From positions 3,658,001 through 3,722,000 of the forward strand of contig NZ_LT607409.1 of assembly GCF_900091505.1 (NCBI RefSeq): 64,000 bases of DNA. Reading direction: 5' to 3'. Below the pieces are notes generated by a model. That model did no database searches. It was given only the letters and a program-made list of their open reading frames with translations, and had not been told where the DNA came from. The DNA comes from Micromonospora chokoriensis (lineage in GTDB: Bacteria; Actinomycetota; Actinomycetes; Mycobacteriales; Micromonosporaceae). A program made the position numbers and the translations under genes. Of the stretch, positions 19,662 through 27,975 are shown one piece after another (the stretch's first letter is position 1; each line of letters begins with the position of its first letter).

Positions 19662-20333
19662 ATGTCCAGCACGACGTTCCAGGTGGCACTGTGGATCGAA
19701 CTCCTCGCCGCTGGACTCGGCGGCCTTCAGGGCGCCCTGTTCGCGGCGGGGGAGAGGCATCGCCGCATCGACCTGCTCGGCGTCATCGTCATCGGGCTCG
19801 CCGTGGCGCTCGGAGGAAGCCTCCTGCGTGACGTCGTGCTCAACCAGCCGCCCGTCGTGATCTGGAAGAACTGGTACCTGCTGGTGGCCGGCGCCTCGGC
19901 GGTCCTGGGCATGCTGCTGCAGCCGGCGCTGGCGCGAGCCGGCTGGCTGATCACCGTGCTGGACGCGGTCGTCATGGGGCTGTTCGGCGCGATCGGGGCG
20001 TCGAAGGCGTTGTCTCTCGGCGTCGGCGAAGCCGGGGCGTTGGTCGTGGGAGTCATCGGAGCCATCGGGGGCGGCATGCTGCGCGACGTCATCCTCAGCC
20101 TGCCGATCTCCTTTCTCCAGGTCGGCACGCTCTATGCCGTCGCCGCCGGGGCCGGGGCCGGTGCACTCGTTCTGCTCACCGCGTTCGGCACCCCGATCCT
20201 GATCGCTGGTCTCGTCTGCGTGGCCGTGACCATGTCCGTCCGTCTGGGCGCCGTCCGCTTCGGCTGGACGTTCCCCGAGCAGCGCGCGGTACGCCCACGA
20301 CGCCCTCAACCCGTGAAGACACCAGCTGAGTGA
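19662..20333 (+). CDS. TRIC-type cation channel family protein (UPF0126)
   Basis: This 223-residue integral membrane protein has about seven hydrophobic helices and the duplicated UPF0126/TRIC signature: GGSLLRDVVLNQPPVVIWKN in the first half and GGGMLRDVIL in the second. Prokaryotic TRIC homologues form trimeric monovalent-cation channels. The C-terminal tail is basic. It sits between a hydrolase and an M20 amidohydrolase in one direction (gaps 84 and 37 bp), so an operon under the GntR-type promoter is likely. Its role in that context is unknown. Confidence 0.87.
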   Translation: MSSTTFQVALWIELLAAGLGGLQGALFAAGERHRRIDLLGVIVIGLAVALGGSLLRDVVLNQPPVVIWKNWYLLVAGASAVLGMLLQPALARAGWLITVLDAVVMGLFGAIGASKALSLGVGEAGALVVGVIGAIGGGMLRDVILSLPISFLQVGTLYAVAAGAGAGALVLLTAFGTPILIAGLVCVAVTMSVRLGAVRFGWTFPEQRAVRPRRPQPVKTPAE

Positions 20334-20370
20334 CCGACTCACCGGGCACCGACCAGGAGACCGATCTGCC

Positions 20371-21591
20371 GTGACCAACCAAGACCACGTCGACGTCCTG
20401 CGCGAAACCGCACACCGGCTCCAACCCGAGCTGGTCCGTCTGCGACGGGACCTGCACGCGTTCCCCGAGACGGGTCTGCACCTGCCGCGTACGCAGGCGG
20501 CCGTCATCGAGTCGATCGACAGCCTGGGGCTGGAGGTGTCCCGCGGCGCCGGACTGACATCGGTGACGGCGGTCCTGCGCGGCGGCCGACCCGGCCCGGC
20601 GGTCCTGCTGCGCGCGGACATGGACGCGCTGCCGCAGACCGAGGCCACCGGCCTGGAGTACGCGAGCCGCACACCCGGCGCAATGCACGCGTGCGGGCAC
20701 GACCTGCACACCGCCGCCCTGGTCGGTGCGGCCCGCACCCTCGCTGAGCACCGCGACCTGCTGGCCGGTGACGTGGTGTTCATGTTCCAGCCGGGCGAGG
20801 AGGGGTGGGACGGCGCCGGCCGCATGATCGACGAGGGGGTGCTCGACGCCGCCGGTTCGCGGGTGCGGGCGGCGTACGGCCTGCACGTGCGCTCCTACGG
20901 GACCTCGCGGGGAGTCTTCCGCAGCAGGCCGGGGGCGCTCATGGGCGGCGTCGACTCGCTCACCGTGACGGTGAACGGGAAGGGCGGCCACGCGTCGATG
21001 CCGCACCTGGCCAACGATCCGATCCCGGTGGCGGCGCAGATCATCACGTCCATCCCCGCGATGCTCACCCGCACCTTCGACCCGTTCGATCCGGTCGTCG
21101 TCACGATCACGACGATGCAGGCGAGTGCCGGATCGAACATCATTCCCGAGCAGGCCGAGCTCACCGGCACGATCCGCACGTTCTCGGAAGCGAACCGCGC
21201 GCGGGTCAGAGCCGAACTCGACCGGTTGTGCGAGTCGGTGGCCCAGGCGTACGGGACGACGGCGGAGGTCGCCTACGAGGACGGGTACCCGGTGACGGTG
21301 AACGACGCCGACGAGTACGAGTTCGCCGCCGCGGTGGTGCGGGACGCGCTGGGCGCGGACCGGTTCGCGCCGATGCCCGCGCCGATCGCCGCAGCGGAGG
21401 ATTTCTCCCGCGTGCTGAACGAGGTGCCGGGGTGCTACCTGCACCTCGGGGCGAGCGCCGCCGCCGACCCGACGACCGCAGCGACCAACCACAGCCCGCA
21501 CGCCGTCTTCGACGACTCGGTCCTGGCCGACGCGTCGTTCGTCCTCGCCGAACTCGCCCGACGCGCTCTCGATCGTCTCGCCGCGACCTGA
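20371..21591 (+). CDS. M20-family amidohydrolase (hippurate hydrolase/IAA-amino acid hydrolase-like)
   Basis: This 406-residue metallopeptidase-fold enzyme shows the M20D metal-binding pattern: HACGHDLHTA (Cys/His ligands), GEEGWDGA (catalytic Glu pair), GLHV and AAEDFS. It should hydrolyse N-acyl amino acids to free amino acid and carboxylic acid. The start is GTG 20371, with AGGAGA 11 nt upstream. It is the third gene of the presumed hydrolase-TRIC-amidohydrolase operon. The natural substrate is unknown; catabolism of an acylated amino acid or amide would fit the two hydrolases. Confidence 0.9.
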   Translation: MTNQDHVDVLRETAHRLQPELVRLRRDLHAFPETGLHLPRTQAAVIESIDSLGLEVSRGAGLTSVTAVLRGGRPGPAVLLRADMDALPQTEATGLEYASRTPGAMHACGHDLHTAALVGAARTLAEHRDLLAGDVVFMFQPGEEGWDGAGRMIDEGVLDAAGSRVRAAYGLHVRSYGTSRGVFRSRPGALMGGVDSLTVTVNGKGGHASMPHLANDPIPVAAQIITSIPAMLTRTFDPFDPVVVTITTMQASAGSNIIPEQAELTGTIRTFSEANRARVRAELDRLCESVAQAYGTTAEVAYEDGYPVTVNDADEYEFAAAVVRDALGADRFAPMPAPIAAAEDFSRVLNEVPGCYLHLGASAAADPTTAATNHSPHAVFDDSVLADASFVLAELARRALDRLAAT

Positions 21592-21781
21592 CCGCAGGTC
21601 CAGTGGTGCTACGGATGAGGCGTGCCGAAATTCAATCCGACATCGGTAATTTTCTGTCGATCTGATCACGGCACCGAATGGTTGTTTCCCCACCCTGTCA
21701 AGAGTGAGGCTGTCGGTGGAGCGAGGAACGGGCTGTTCGGCCCCGTCCCTCCGCAGGAACTCGACTCGGGAGGGTGCCACC

Positions 21782-22132
21782 ATGGGCAGAAGGATTCGCG
21801 CCACGGCGGGTTTGACCGTGGCCAGTGTCGCGGCGATGGTCGGATTGCAAGCCCAGCCGGCACTGGCCGTCGACGTCCCGGAAACGGGGCTGAGCATTTT
21901 CGAAGGCACCTTCGCTCGCCCGGTCCTCCACGTGGCCGAACCCGACGGTAGTTGCCTGGCGATGCCGCCGACGGCGGACTCACTCACCGGCGAGCGCACC
22001 ATCGAACAGGTCAGCGCGTTCACCGGTCCCAATTGCACGGGTGACCAGTGGAATCTCGGCACGTTCCGCACCTTCAAGGCCGGGAAGTACCAGTCGTTTC
22101 GCGCATACGTGTTCGACCGCCCCCAGGGCTGA
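21782..22132 (+). CDS. small secreted protein, unknown function
   Basis: This 116-residue protein has a clear signal peptide (RRIRATAGLTVASVAAMVGL...AQPALA, cleavage about residue 29) and a mature domain of about 87 residues with two cysteines (DGSCLAMPP and GPNCTGDQW), probably forming a disulfide. The start is ATG 21782, with GGGAGG 7 nt upstream; the longer frame is not supported. I do not recognise the fold. It is followed by a hairpin and a convergent ECF sigma gene. Confidence 0.75.
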   Translation: MGRRIRATAGLTVASVAAMVGLQAQPALAVDVPETGLSIFEGTFARPVLHVAEPDGSCLAMPPTADSLTGERTIEQVSAFTGPNCTGDQWNLGTFRTFKAGKYQSFRAYVFDRPQG

Positions 22133-22149
22133 ACCACCCTGGTGGTCCG

Positions 22150-22187
22150 CCGGCTCGTCCGGGTGCCCGCACCCTGGCGAGCCGGCT
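22150..22187. terminator. bidirectional terminator hairpin
   Basis: GCCGGCTCG and CGAGCCGGC pair around a partly paired inner GGGTGC/GCACCC stem. It sits between the convergent secreted-protein gene (ends 22132) and the ECF sigma gene (ends 22187). Confidence 0.6.
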
Positions 22188-22759
22188 CACTCGTCGATGA
22201 GGGCGTTGCGCAGGTACTGCGTTGCGTAGTGCGCGCGGGACTTGACGGTGCCGACCGGGACGCGTAGCCGAGCGGCGGTCTCATCGAGGGTGTGCCCCTT
22301 GACGTACAACTCCGTCAGCACGGACCGGTGGTCGGTGCTGAGTCGACCGATGGCGCGTCGCATCGTGACCGTGGCGATGGCCGTGTTCGCCGCCTCGCTC
22401 CCGAAGCCTGCGGGTTCGGTGTCGAGAAGGCTCACCTCGGCGGGTCGGGCCTGTCGCTTGCGGTGCGCGTCGATGGCCAGCCGCCGGGCCGCAGCGAACA
22501 ACCAGCGCCGCTGCGACTCGGGCTCGGTCGGCACGGTGTCGAGCTTGCGCCAGGCACGCAGCATCGTCTCCTGGAGCAGATCCTCGGCGGTGTGGCCGAC
22601 GCCGGGGGACACGAATCCGCGCAGAAAATAGAGCAGGGCGCTTCCGTTGTTCCGGTGAATGTCGCGCATGCGTTCCTCGGCGCGGCAGGTCGGAGGTGGT
22701 GTGGCGGATTCGTCGTGCGCGCGAGGCTCGGGCCCAATGGTGCTCGCCGCTCTGGTCAT
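22187..22759 (-). CDS. ECF RNA polymerase sigma factor
   Basis: This 190-residue sigma factor has region 2 (TAEDLLQETMLRAWRKLD, the DLxQET core) and region 4 (LSTDHRSVLTELYVKGHTLDETAARLRVPVGTVKSRAHYA). It resembles SigK/SigL-like ECF factors and is related to the one at 26012-26527. No anti-sigma gene follows. The start is ATG-type at 22759, with GGGAAG upstream. The 159-bp divergent region to the ATPase gene holds both promoters. Targets unknown. Confidence 0.9.
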   Translation of the reverse strand: MTRAASTIGPEPRAHDESATPPPTCRAEERMRDIHRNNGSALLYFLRGFVSPGVGHTAEDLLQETMLRAWRKLDTVPTEPESQRRWLFAAARRLAIDAHRKRQARPAEVSLLDTEPAGFGSEAANTAIATVTMRRAIGRLSTDHRSVLTELYVKGHTLDETAARLRVPVGTVKSRAHYATQYLRNALIDE

Positions 22760-22918
22760 GATTCTTCCCTGTAAAAATCCGGCAGGTCAGATCAGAGCGT
22801 ATAGAGAGGGAGTGGAAATCTACTTCAATGCTAGTTACGTCGACGTGGAAGAATTGCGCACCGACGCTATCCGTGGTGGGTGAAGAATGCGGCGCAAAGA
22901 TATCCTGGCGGTGGGCTG

Positions 22919-25222
22919 ATGCCTTCACCGCCCGGTGGCGAGGAGAGTCGACCGGGCAGGCCCAGCGGCAGCACCTACCCTCACTACATGATCGGACGTC
23001 GTCGTGAGCTCGCCGCCGTCCGACGACTGCTGGACGGCGCGGTCGCCGGCAGGGGCGGTTGCCTGATCGTCGTCGGACCGCCCGGATCGGGAAAGACCGC
23101 GCTCGGCGACGCGGCGGCGGACCTCGCCCGGCAGCGTGGCCTGCCGGTGGATCGGTCGACGGCAGCCGACGGAGCCGGCCCCCGGCTGGTGATCCTGGAC
23201 GACCTCGACCAGGCCACGACGGAGGCCGACCTCGACCAGTTGGTACGTGGTGGGGCGGCGGTCCTGGCCACCACGGTCGAGGCGAGGCACCCCTGCCAGC
23301 ACCTGTATCTGGCCCCACTGACCGAAGCGGAACTCGCTGCCGCCCTGCCGGGGATGCCGAACGGCACTGTGCACGCGGTATGGCTGCTCACCGCCGGCTG
23401 GCCCGGGCCGGCTCTCGACCTCGCGGCGGCCGTGCCGCCCGGCGCCGGCGAGGATGCCGTCGTCGAGTTTGCCCTCACCTCGCCTTCGCGAGGCCAGTTC
23501 CTCACCCTCGACACCGGTCTGGTCCGGCTGCTGGAGGACGCCGCGTCGCGGGCGTTGCCGCCGGCCACCCGGGCTCGTGTGCTGGTGCGGCTTGCCGGAG
23601 AGATGCTCGGCGACCCGTCCGCCCCGGCCCGACGGCGGGAACTCGTCGACGAGGCGGTTCGGCTCGCCAGGGACTCCGACGAACCGGGGACCCTCGCCGA
23701 GGTGTTGGACGGGCGGTTGCACGCGTTGTGGGACCCGGCTGCCGCCGACGAGCGTCTGTCCACGGCGTCCCAGATCATCGACCTGTCCCGCCGGGCCGGA
23801 GATGCCGTCCTCGAACGGCGAGGGTTGTTCTGGCGTTTCGTCGCGCTGGCCGAACTCGGTGACCTGGACGCGGCCGAAGCCGCTTTGGTGGCGTACGCCC
23901 GGGCGGGGGAGCGGGACGGCGACCCCGAGGCCGCGGTCATCGCCCTGTCCCGGCACGCCGTTCTGGCGCTGGTCCGGGGCCGCTTCGAGCTCGCGGAGGC
24001 GCTTGCCGTCGAGGTGACCGAGGCGGGTCGGCGGGTCGGCCTGGCAGACGCCTACCGGCTGACCGCGTCGGTGCGGGGTCGACTGGCTCTGCTGCGCGGC
24101 GACGCGGCAGGGGAGGTCGCGACGTTGCGCGCGCTCGCGCGGCGACTGCCCGGACACTTCTTCGAGGTCACCGCCGCCCGTGCTCTGGCAGAGTCGGGCC
24201 AGATCACCGAGGCCCTACTGGAGGTGGATCGCCTGCTGCCGTCGGTGCTGGCCGGCGCGGGTCCCCGCTGGCTCGGCGCGGTGGCCGACCTGGCCTTCGT
24301 CGCCTCGTTCGGCGCAGCGCCGACCGCCGCCGCGGCCCTCTACGATGCTCTCCTTCCCTACGCCGGTCGCCTGGTGGTCTGGGGTGGTGCGAACACCATC
24401 GCGGGGCCGGTCGAGGACTATCTGGGGCGTCTGGCCGCCCGGCTGGGGCGATCCGACGAAGCGCGGGCGCACTTCGACAGGGCTGTCGCCCAGGAGAAGC
24501 GGCTCGGTGCCCTGCCATGGCTGGCGGCCACCCTCGCGGCCCGTGGGGATCGGGCGCAGGCGGCCTCGATAGCCGAAGGGCTCGGCCTGCCGGTACCCGC
24601 CGGCCTGCCGGTGTCGTCCGACGAGACATCGCCACCGACGGCGTCGGACAACCCGTCGGCGGCCCACACCGAGCCAGGAGCCGACGTGTGGAGACTGGGA
24701 CGCGACGGCGACGACTGGATCATCGACGCTGGTACGGAGCATGCCCGTCTTCGTGACGTCAGAGGTTTCCACTTCCTGCGTACCCTTCTTGCCGCACCCG
24801 GCCAGGAGATCGCCGCGCTGGATCTGGCCGCCGGAGGCGCCGGCCTCGTGGGGTCCGCGCCCGGACCGGTGCTCGACACCGAAGCCCGTGCGGCGTACCG
24901 CAAACGGCTCGACGACCTCGCGCGTCAGATGGACGTGGCAGACCGCACCGGCGACGTCGAACTCGCCGCGACGTTCGCGGCCGAGCGGAGCGCGCTGCTG
25001 GCTGAACTGCGGCGGGCCGCCGGCCTGGGGGGTCGGACCCGCTCGCACAGCGCCGAAGCGGAACGGGCCCGGGTCAACGCGACACGTGCCCTGCGGGCGG
25101 TGCTCACCAGGCTGGAGCCGGTCGCTCCCATCGTGGCGGCGCACCTGCGGGCGTCGGTGCACACCGGCAGCTACTTCCGCTATCAGCCCGCAGCCGGTGG
25201 GCCGACGCGCTGGCAGCTGTGA
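22919..25222 (+). CDS. large AAA/TPR signalling ATPase (LuxR-like regulator without an HTH)
   Basis: This protein of about 767 residues has Walker A GPPGSGKTALG (about 52-62) and Walker-B-like LVILDDLD, a long TPR-like helical region, and a C-terminal domain found in many actinobacterial AAA regulators (WRLGRDGDDWIIDAG...RLRDVRGFHFLRTLL, then HSAEAERARVNATRALRAVL). No LuxR HTH is visible. The start is uncertain: ATG 22919 is used; GTG 22880 and ATG 22988 (MIGRRRE) are alternatives, none with a strong ribosome site. It overlaps the next hydrolase gene (GTGA). Likely a signal-transducing STAND-type ATPase; partner unknown. Confidence 0.75.
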   Translation: MPSPPGGEESRPGRPSGSTYPHYMIGRRRELAAVRRLLDGAVAGRGGCLIVVGPPGSGKTALGDAAADLARQRGLPVDRSTAADGAGPRLVILDDLDQATTEADLDQLVRGGAAVLATTVEARHPCQHLYLAPLTEAELAAALPGMPNGTVHAVWLLTAGWPGPALDLAAAVPPGAGEDAVVEFALTSPSRGQFLTLDTGLVRLLEDAASRALPPATRARVLVRLAGEMLGDPSAPARRRELVDEAVRLARDSDEPGTLAEVLDGRLHALWDPAAADERLSTASQIIDLSRRAGDAVLERRGLFWRFVALAELGDLDAAEAALVAYARAGERDGDPEAAVIALSRHAVLALVRGRFELAEALAVEVTEAGRRVGLADAYRLTASVRGRLALLRGDAAGEVATLRALARRLPGHFFEVTAARALAESGQITEALLEVDRLLPSVLAGAGPRWLGAVADLAFVASFGAAPTAAAALYDALLPYAGRLVVWGGANTIAGPVEDYLGRLAARLGRSDEARAHFDRAVAQEKRLGALPWLAATLAARGDRAQAASIAEGLGLPVPAGLPVSSDETSPPTASDNPSAAHTEPGADVWRLGRDGDDWIIDAGTEHARLRDVRGFHFLRTLLAAPGQEIAALDLAAGGAGLVGSAPGPVLDTEARAAYRKRLDDLARQMDVADRTGDVELAATFAAERSALLAELRRAAGLGGRTRSHSAEAERARVNATRALRAVLTRLEPVAPIVAAHLRASVHTGSYFRYQPAAGGPTRWQL

Positions 25223-26007
25223 CCGGGGCCACGTACGGTTCGTTCACTGCCTGGTTACGCCGAACGGGTATGTCATCTCCCATCGTTCTGCTCCACGGAC
25301 TCACCTTCGATCGGCGGCACTGGGACCCTCTGCGTCGCGAACTCGCGGTCCTGCAACCGGACCGCAGGGTCCTCGCCCTGGACCTGCCGGGCCATGGCGA
25401 CGCTCCACCCCGTGCGTCGTACGACCTGCGCGAGGTTGCCGAGATCGTGCACGGTCAGATCACCGCGGCGGGTCTGACCGGGCCGCCGACGGTGGTGGGT
25501 CACTCTCTGGGCGGGGTGATCGCCACGATCTACGCCGCTCGCCATCCCACGAGCGCCGTCGTCAACCTGGACCAGTTCCTGCTGCCGGGCCCCTTCGGCG
25601 ACGTCGTGCGGGCGGCGGAGCCGGAGCTGCGTGGCCCCGGGTGGCGCGCGGTCTGGGATCGCATGCTGGCCGGCATGGGGATCGAGTCGCTACGAGGCGA
25701 GGCACGCCACCTCGCGGAGACCGCCACCGCACCGAGTCGCGATCTGCTGCTGGGTTACTGGAGCGAGCTTCTGCACGGCGACGACGGGCAGATCGCCGTC
25801 GATCGCGAGGCGGATCTGCGGACGATCGCCGCCCGGGGCGTCGGTTACCGGTGGGTGACCGGCGCGCAGCCGCCAGTTCCCTACGTCGAGTGGTTGACCG
25901 CCGCCCTACCCACGACCGTCGTCACCGTGCTGCCTGGTGGTCACCTGCCACACCTGGAACACCCGGCCCAGGTCGCCCAACTGCTGTACCAGGACGATCG
26001 GTCCTGA
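25219..26007 (+). CDS. alpha/beta hydrolase
   Basis: This 262-residue alpha/beta-fold hydrolase has oxyanion motif LLHGLTFDRRHW, nucleophile elbow GHSLGG, and the C-terminal catalytic His in GGHLPHLEHP. The fold suits esters, lactones or C-C bond cleavage; the substrate is unknown. The start is GTG 25219, overlapping the TGA of the ATPase gene by 4 bp, so the two are co-translated. It converges on an ECF sigma gene with only 4 bp between stops. Confidence 0.87.
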   Translation: MTGATYGSFTAWLRRTGMSSPIVLLHGLTFDRRHWDPLRRELAVLQPDRRVLALDLPGHGDAPPRASYDLREVAEIVHGQITAAGLTGPPTVVGHSLGGVIATIYAARHPTSAVVNLDQFLLPGPFGDVVRAAEPELRGPGWRAVWDRMLAGMGIESLRGEARHLAETATAPSRDLLLGYWSELLHGDDGQIAVDREADLRTIAARGVGYRWVTGAQPPVPYVEWLTAALPTTVVTVLPGGHLPHLEHPAQVAQLLYQDDRS

Positions 26008-26011
26008 GCAC

Positions 26012-26527
26012 TCAGTCGAGGACCGCTTCCCGCAGGGATCGGACGGCGTAGTGAAGCCGCGAGCGGACCGTTCCCACTGGTATCCCGAGGCGCGCGGCGA
26101 CCTCCGGGGCGGGACGGTTCTCGAGGAGAACCTCGATGAGTACTTCGTGGTGCTCCCGGCTGAGATTCCGCACGGCCTCGCTCAGCGCGACGTTCGCGAG
26201 GGCCTCGGCGGCGGTCGAGTCGTCCGCGGTCGCGCAGTCGGCTGACGGCATCGCTTCGAGGGGTAGTGCGCGCTGGCGGCGGTAGTGGTCGATGACCAGG
26301 TGCCGGGCCACCGTGAACAACCATCGTCGGCCGGTCTGTTCGTTCGCCGTGAGGACGGTCGGATTGCTCCGCCAGGCCCGGATCATCGTCTCCTGGACCA
26401 GATCTTCGGTGCTCTGGTCGACGTCGCGGGTCATCCTCGACACGAAACGCGTCAGCGGCGCGCAGTGCGTGGCCACCAGGTGCCGCATCTGCGCGTCGCT
26501 GTCGCCGGCAGGCGCCGTGGGCGACAT
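26012..26527 (-). CDS. ECF RNA polymerase sigma factor
   Basis: This 171-residue sigma factor has region 2 (STEDLVQETMIRAWRSNP) and region 4 (LSREHHEVLIEVLLENRPAPEVAARLGIPVGTVRSRLHYAVRSLR). It is a paralog of the 22187-22759 factor and close to SigK/SigL types. The start is ATG 26527, with GGAGAG about 10 nt upstream. An inverted repeat lies 20 bp upstream. No anti-sigma factor is adjacent. Confidence 0.9.
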   Translation of the reverse strand: MSPTAPAGDSDAQMRHLVATHCAPLTRFVSRMTRDVDQSTEDLVQETMIRAWRSNPTVLTANEQTGRRWLFTVARHLVIDHYRRQRALPLEAMPSADCATADDSTAAEALANVALSEAVRNLSREHHEVLIEVLLENRPAPEVAARLGIPVGTVRSRLHYAVRSLREAVLD

Positions 26528-26546
26528 GGAACAGCGCTCTCCCTCG

Positions 26547-26580
26547 TCGGTGACGAACCACTCGCGCGGCTCGTCACCGA
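26547..26580. repeat. inverted repeat upstream of the ECF sigma gene
   Basis: TCGGTGACGA and TCGTCACCGA pair perfectly across a 14-nt spacer, 20 bp before the sigma start. It may be an operator or a leader hairpin. Confidence 0.4.
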
Positions 26581-26664
26581 ACCTAGGTAGAGCTGACTGA
26601 CAAATATGTGCTGCGCGAGTGACACGGGTGCGATCGCGCTCGGTCGGGTATGGCGTGTGACGCG

Positions 26665-26701
26665 TTGACAGCGAGTTCGACGCGGTGTGTAATATGTTGC
26701 A
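26665..26701 (+). promoter_or_regulatory. leaderless promoter and operator of the GntR gene
   Basis: TTGACA (26665-26670), a 17-bp spacer and TGTAAT (26688-26693) are followed by the start ATG at 26701, about where transcription should begin; no Shine-Dalgarno sequence is present. TGTAATATGTTGCA (26688-26701) matches the TGCAATATATTGCA palindrome at 12 of 14 positions and covers the -10 and the first base of the ATG. This suggests a leaderless, autorepressed gene. Confidence 0.6.
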
Positions 26702-27369
26702 TGCCGATCCCCGAACGTCAGGGTGTCATCCCGCGAGCCCTGCTGAGGGAAAACGCATACCTCTCGATCCGTGACGCGATTGTCGACGGCACTCTGGCAC
26801 CTGGGGAACGACTCAACGACGCGGATCTGGCGCAGTGGCTGGGTGTGAGCCGCACCCCGGTGCGCGAGGCGTTGGCCCGGCTCGAGGAGGCCGGCCTCGT
26901 CCAGACCAAGCCCGGCCGCTACACCATGGTCACCCCGTTGGACGTCCAGGCCGCGAGGGCGGCCCAGTCGGTCACCGCGGCGATGCACGAGCTGGCCGTA
27001 CGCCAGGCGGTGCCCCGTCTGTCCGCCGACGAGATCGAAGCCATGCGGGCGGCCAACGGGCGGTTCGCGGCAGCTCTACAGGCCGGCGACGTCGACGCCG
27101 CTATCGCCTCGGACGACGAATTCCACGGCGTCGCGGTAACGGCCGCCGCCAATTCGGCCATCCGTTCGGTACTGGAGCAGTTCACGCCGATGCTGCGACG
27201 GCTCGAACGCCTCCGCTTCGCGTCACTGCACGGGCGCGATTCCGTGGCACAGCACCAACGCATCATCGATCTGTGCGCGGCCCACGACGTGGAGCGAGCC
27301 GCGGTGGCCGCCCGGGACAACTGGCTGACCCTGGATCCGCTCTTCGACTTCGAGGCGCCCCCGCAGTAG
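26701..27369 (+). CDS. GntR-family (FadR-subfamily, FCD domain) regulator
   Basis: This 222-residue regulator has a GntR winged helix (about 20-85; LAPGERLNDADLAQWLGVSRTPVREALARLEEAG is the family signature) and an FCD ligand-binding domain (about 95-215) with the usual Asp/His metal-binding residues (DDEFH, AQHQRI). FCD regulators respond to organic acids and related metabolites. The start is ATG 26701. It probably binds the palindromes at 15365, 18767/18781 and 26688 and so represses itself and the hydrolase operon. The ligand is unknown. Confidence 0.92.
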   Translation: MPIPERQGVIPRALLRENAYLSIRDAIVDGTLAPGERLNDADLAQWLGVSRTPVREALARLEEAGLVQTKPGRYTMVTPLDVQAARAAQSVTAAMHELAVRQAVPRLSADEIEAMRAANGRFAAALQAGDVDAAIASDDEFHGVAVTAAANSAIRSVLEQFTPMLRRLERLRFASLHGRDSVAQHQRIIDLCAAHDVERAAVAARDNWLTLDPLFDFEAPPQ

Positions 27370-27372
27370 GGC

Positions 27373-27470
27373 GCCTCCGCTCCGCCACCACCGCCTCCGC
27401 TCCGCCACCACCGCCTCCGCTCCGCCACCACCGCCTCCGCTCCGCCACAGCCGTCACGTCCGCCACAGCC
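27373..27470. repeat. 20-bp tandem repeat array
   Basis: GCCTCCGCTCCGCCACCACC is repeated three times exactly (27373-27432) and once with a changed end (27433-27452), followed by an 18-bp degenerate unit. It lies immediately after the GntR stop. It is purine-poor on this strand and may be a slipped-strand expansion. It is not a CRISPR: there are no spacers. Confidence 0.85.
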
Positions 27471-27622
27471 GTCACGTCGGCCCCACGGCTGCGCCCTCTC
27501 CCGTGACAGGCCCCGGCCCGGTGTGACCTGCGCCGCGGCCTCGAACACGGGGTGCGGGACGACGTTGTACCTGATGAGCGGAGGTATACGCGCGCGGCCA
27601 CCCGCACGATCGGAGACGCCCG

Positions 27623-27900
27623 GTGAAGATTTGGCTCCCACACAAGCTCGGTCTGCCCTACCTGCACGACCTGCCGGCGGCGGTCGACATCGAGGTGGCG
27701 GACGACCCGGCGACCCTGCCGTCGGACCCCGAAACGGTCACCTTCTTCGTTCCGACAGTGCTGGACCAGCCGCAGTTCCACGACGTCGTGCCAAGGATGC
27801 GCGCACTGGCGGGCTCACCGACCGCGTGTACCGGCTGGTGCGCGACCAGGTCCACAGGTACCTCGCCGGGGAACCCCTCGCCAACCGTGTCGACCGCTGA
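27623..27900 (+). pseudogene. 2-hydroxyacid dehydrogenase with internal deletion
   Basis: GTG 27623 opens a frame whose first 63 residues (MKIWLPHKLGLPYLHDLPA...) match the N-terminus of D-isomer-specific 2-hydroxyacid dehydrogenases. From about 27812 the homology continues in another frame with the family C-terminus (GLTDRVYRLVRDQVHRYLAG) to a stop at 27900. The NAD-binding domain and catalytic Arg/Glu/His, about 200 residues, are gone. It is a deletion plus frameshift remnant and should be inactive. Confidence 0.75.
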
Positions 27901-27975
27901 ACCGGACGCGTCCGGCGCGGCGACTGGCCCAACCTGACCACGGCCCACCCAGTTGGGCGACGGGAGTGTGAACCT

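Noticed and set aside
22880..22918. GTG 22880 as start of the STAND-type ATPase
   Set aside because: No better ribosome site than ATG 22919, and the extra residues look non-coding. Left as an alternative only.
27373..27470. CRISPR array
   Set aside because: The units are contiguous 20-bp repeats with no unique spacers and no cas genes.
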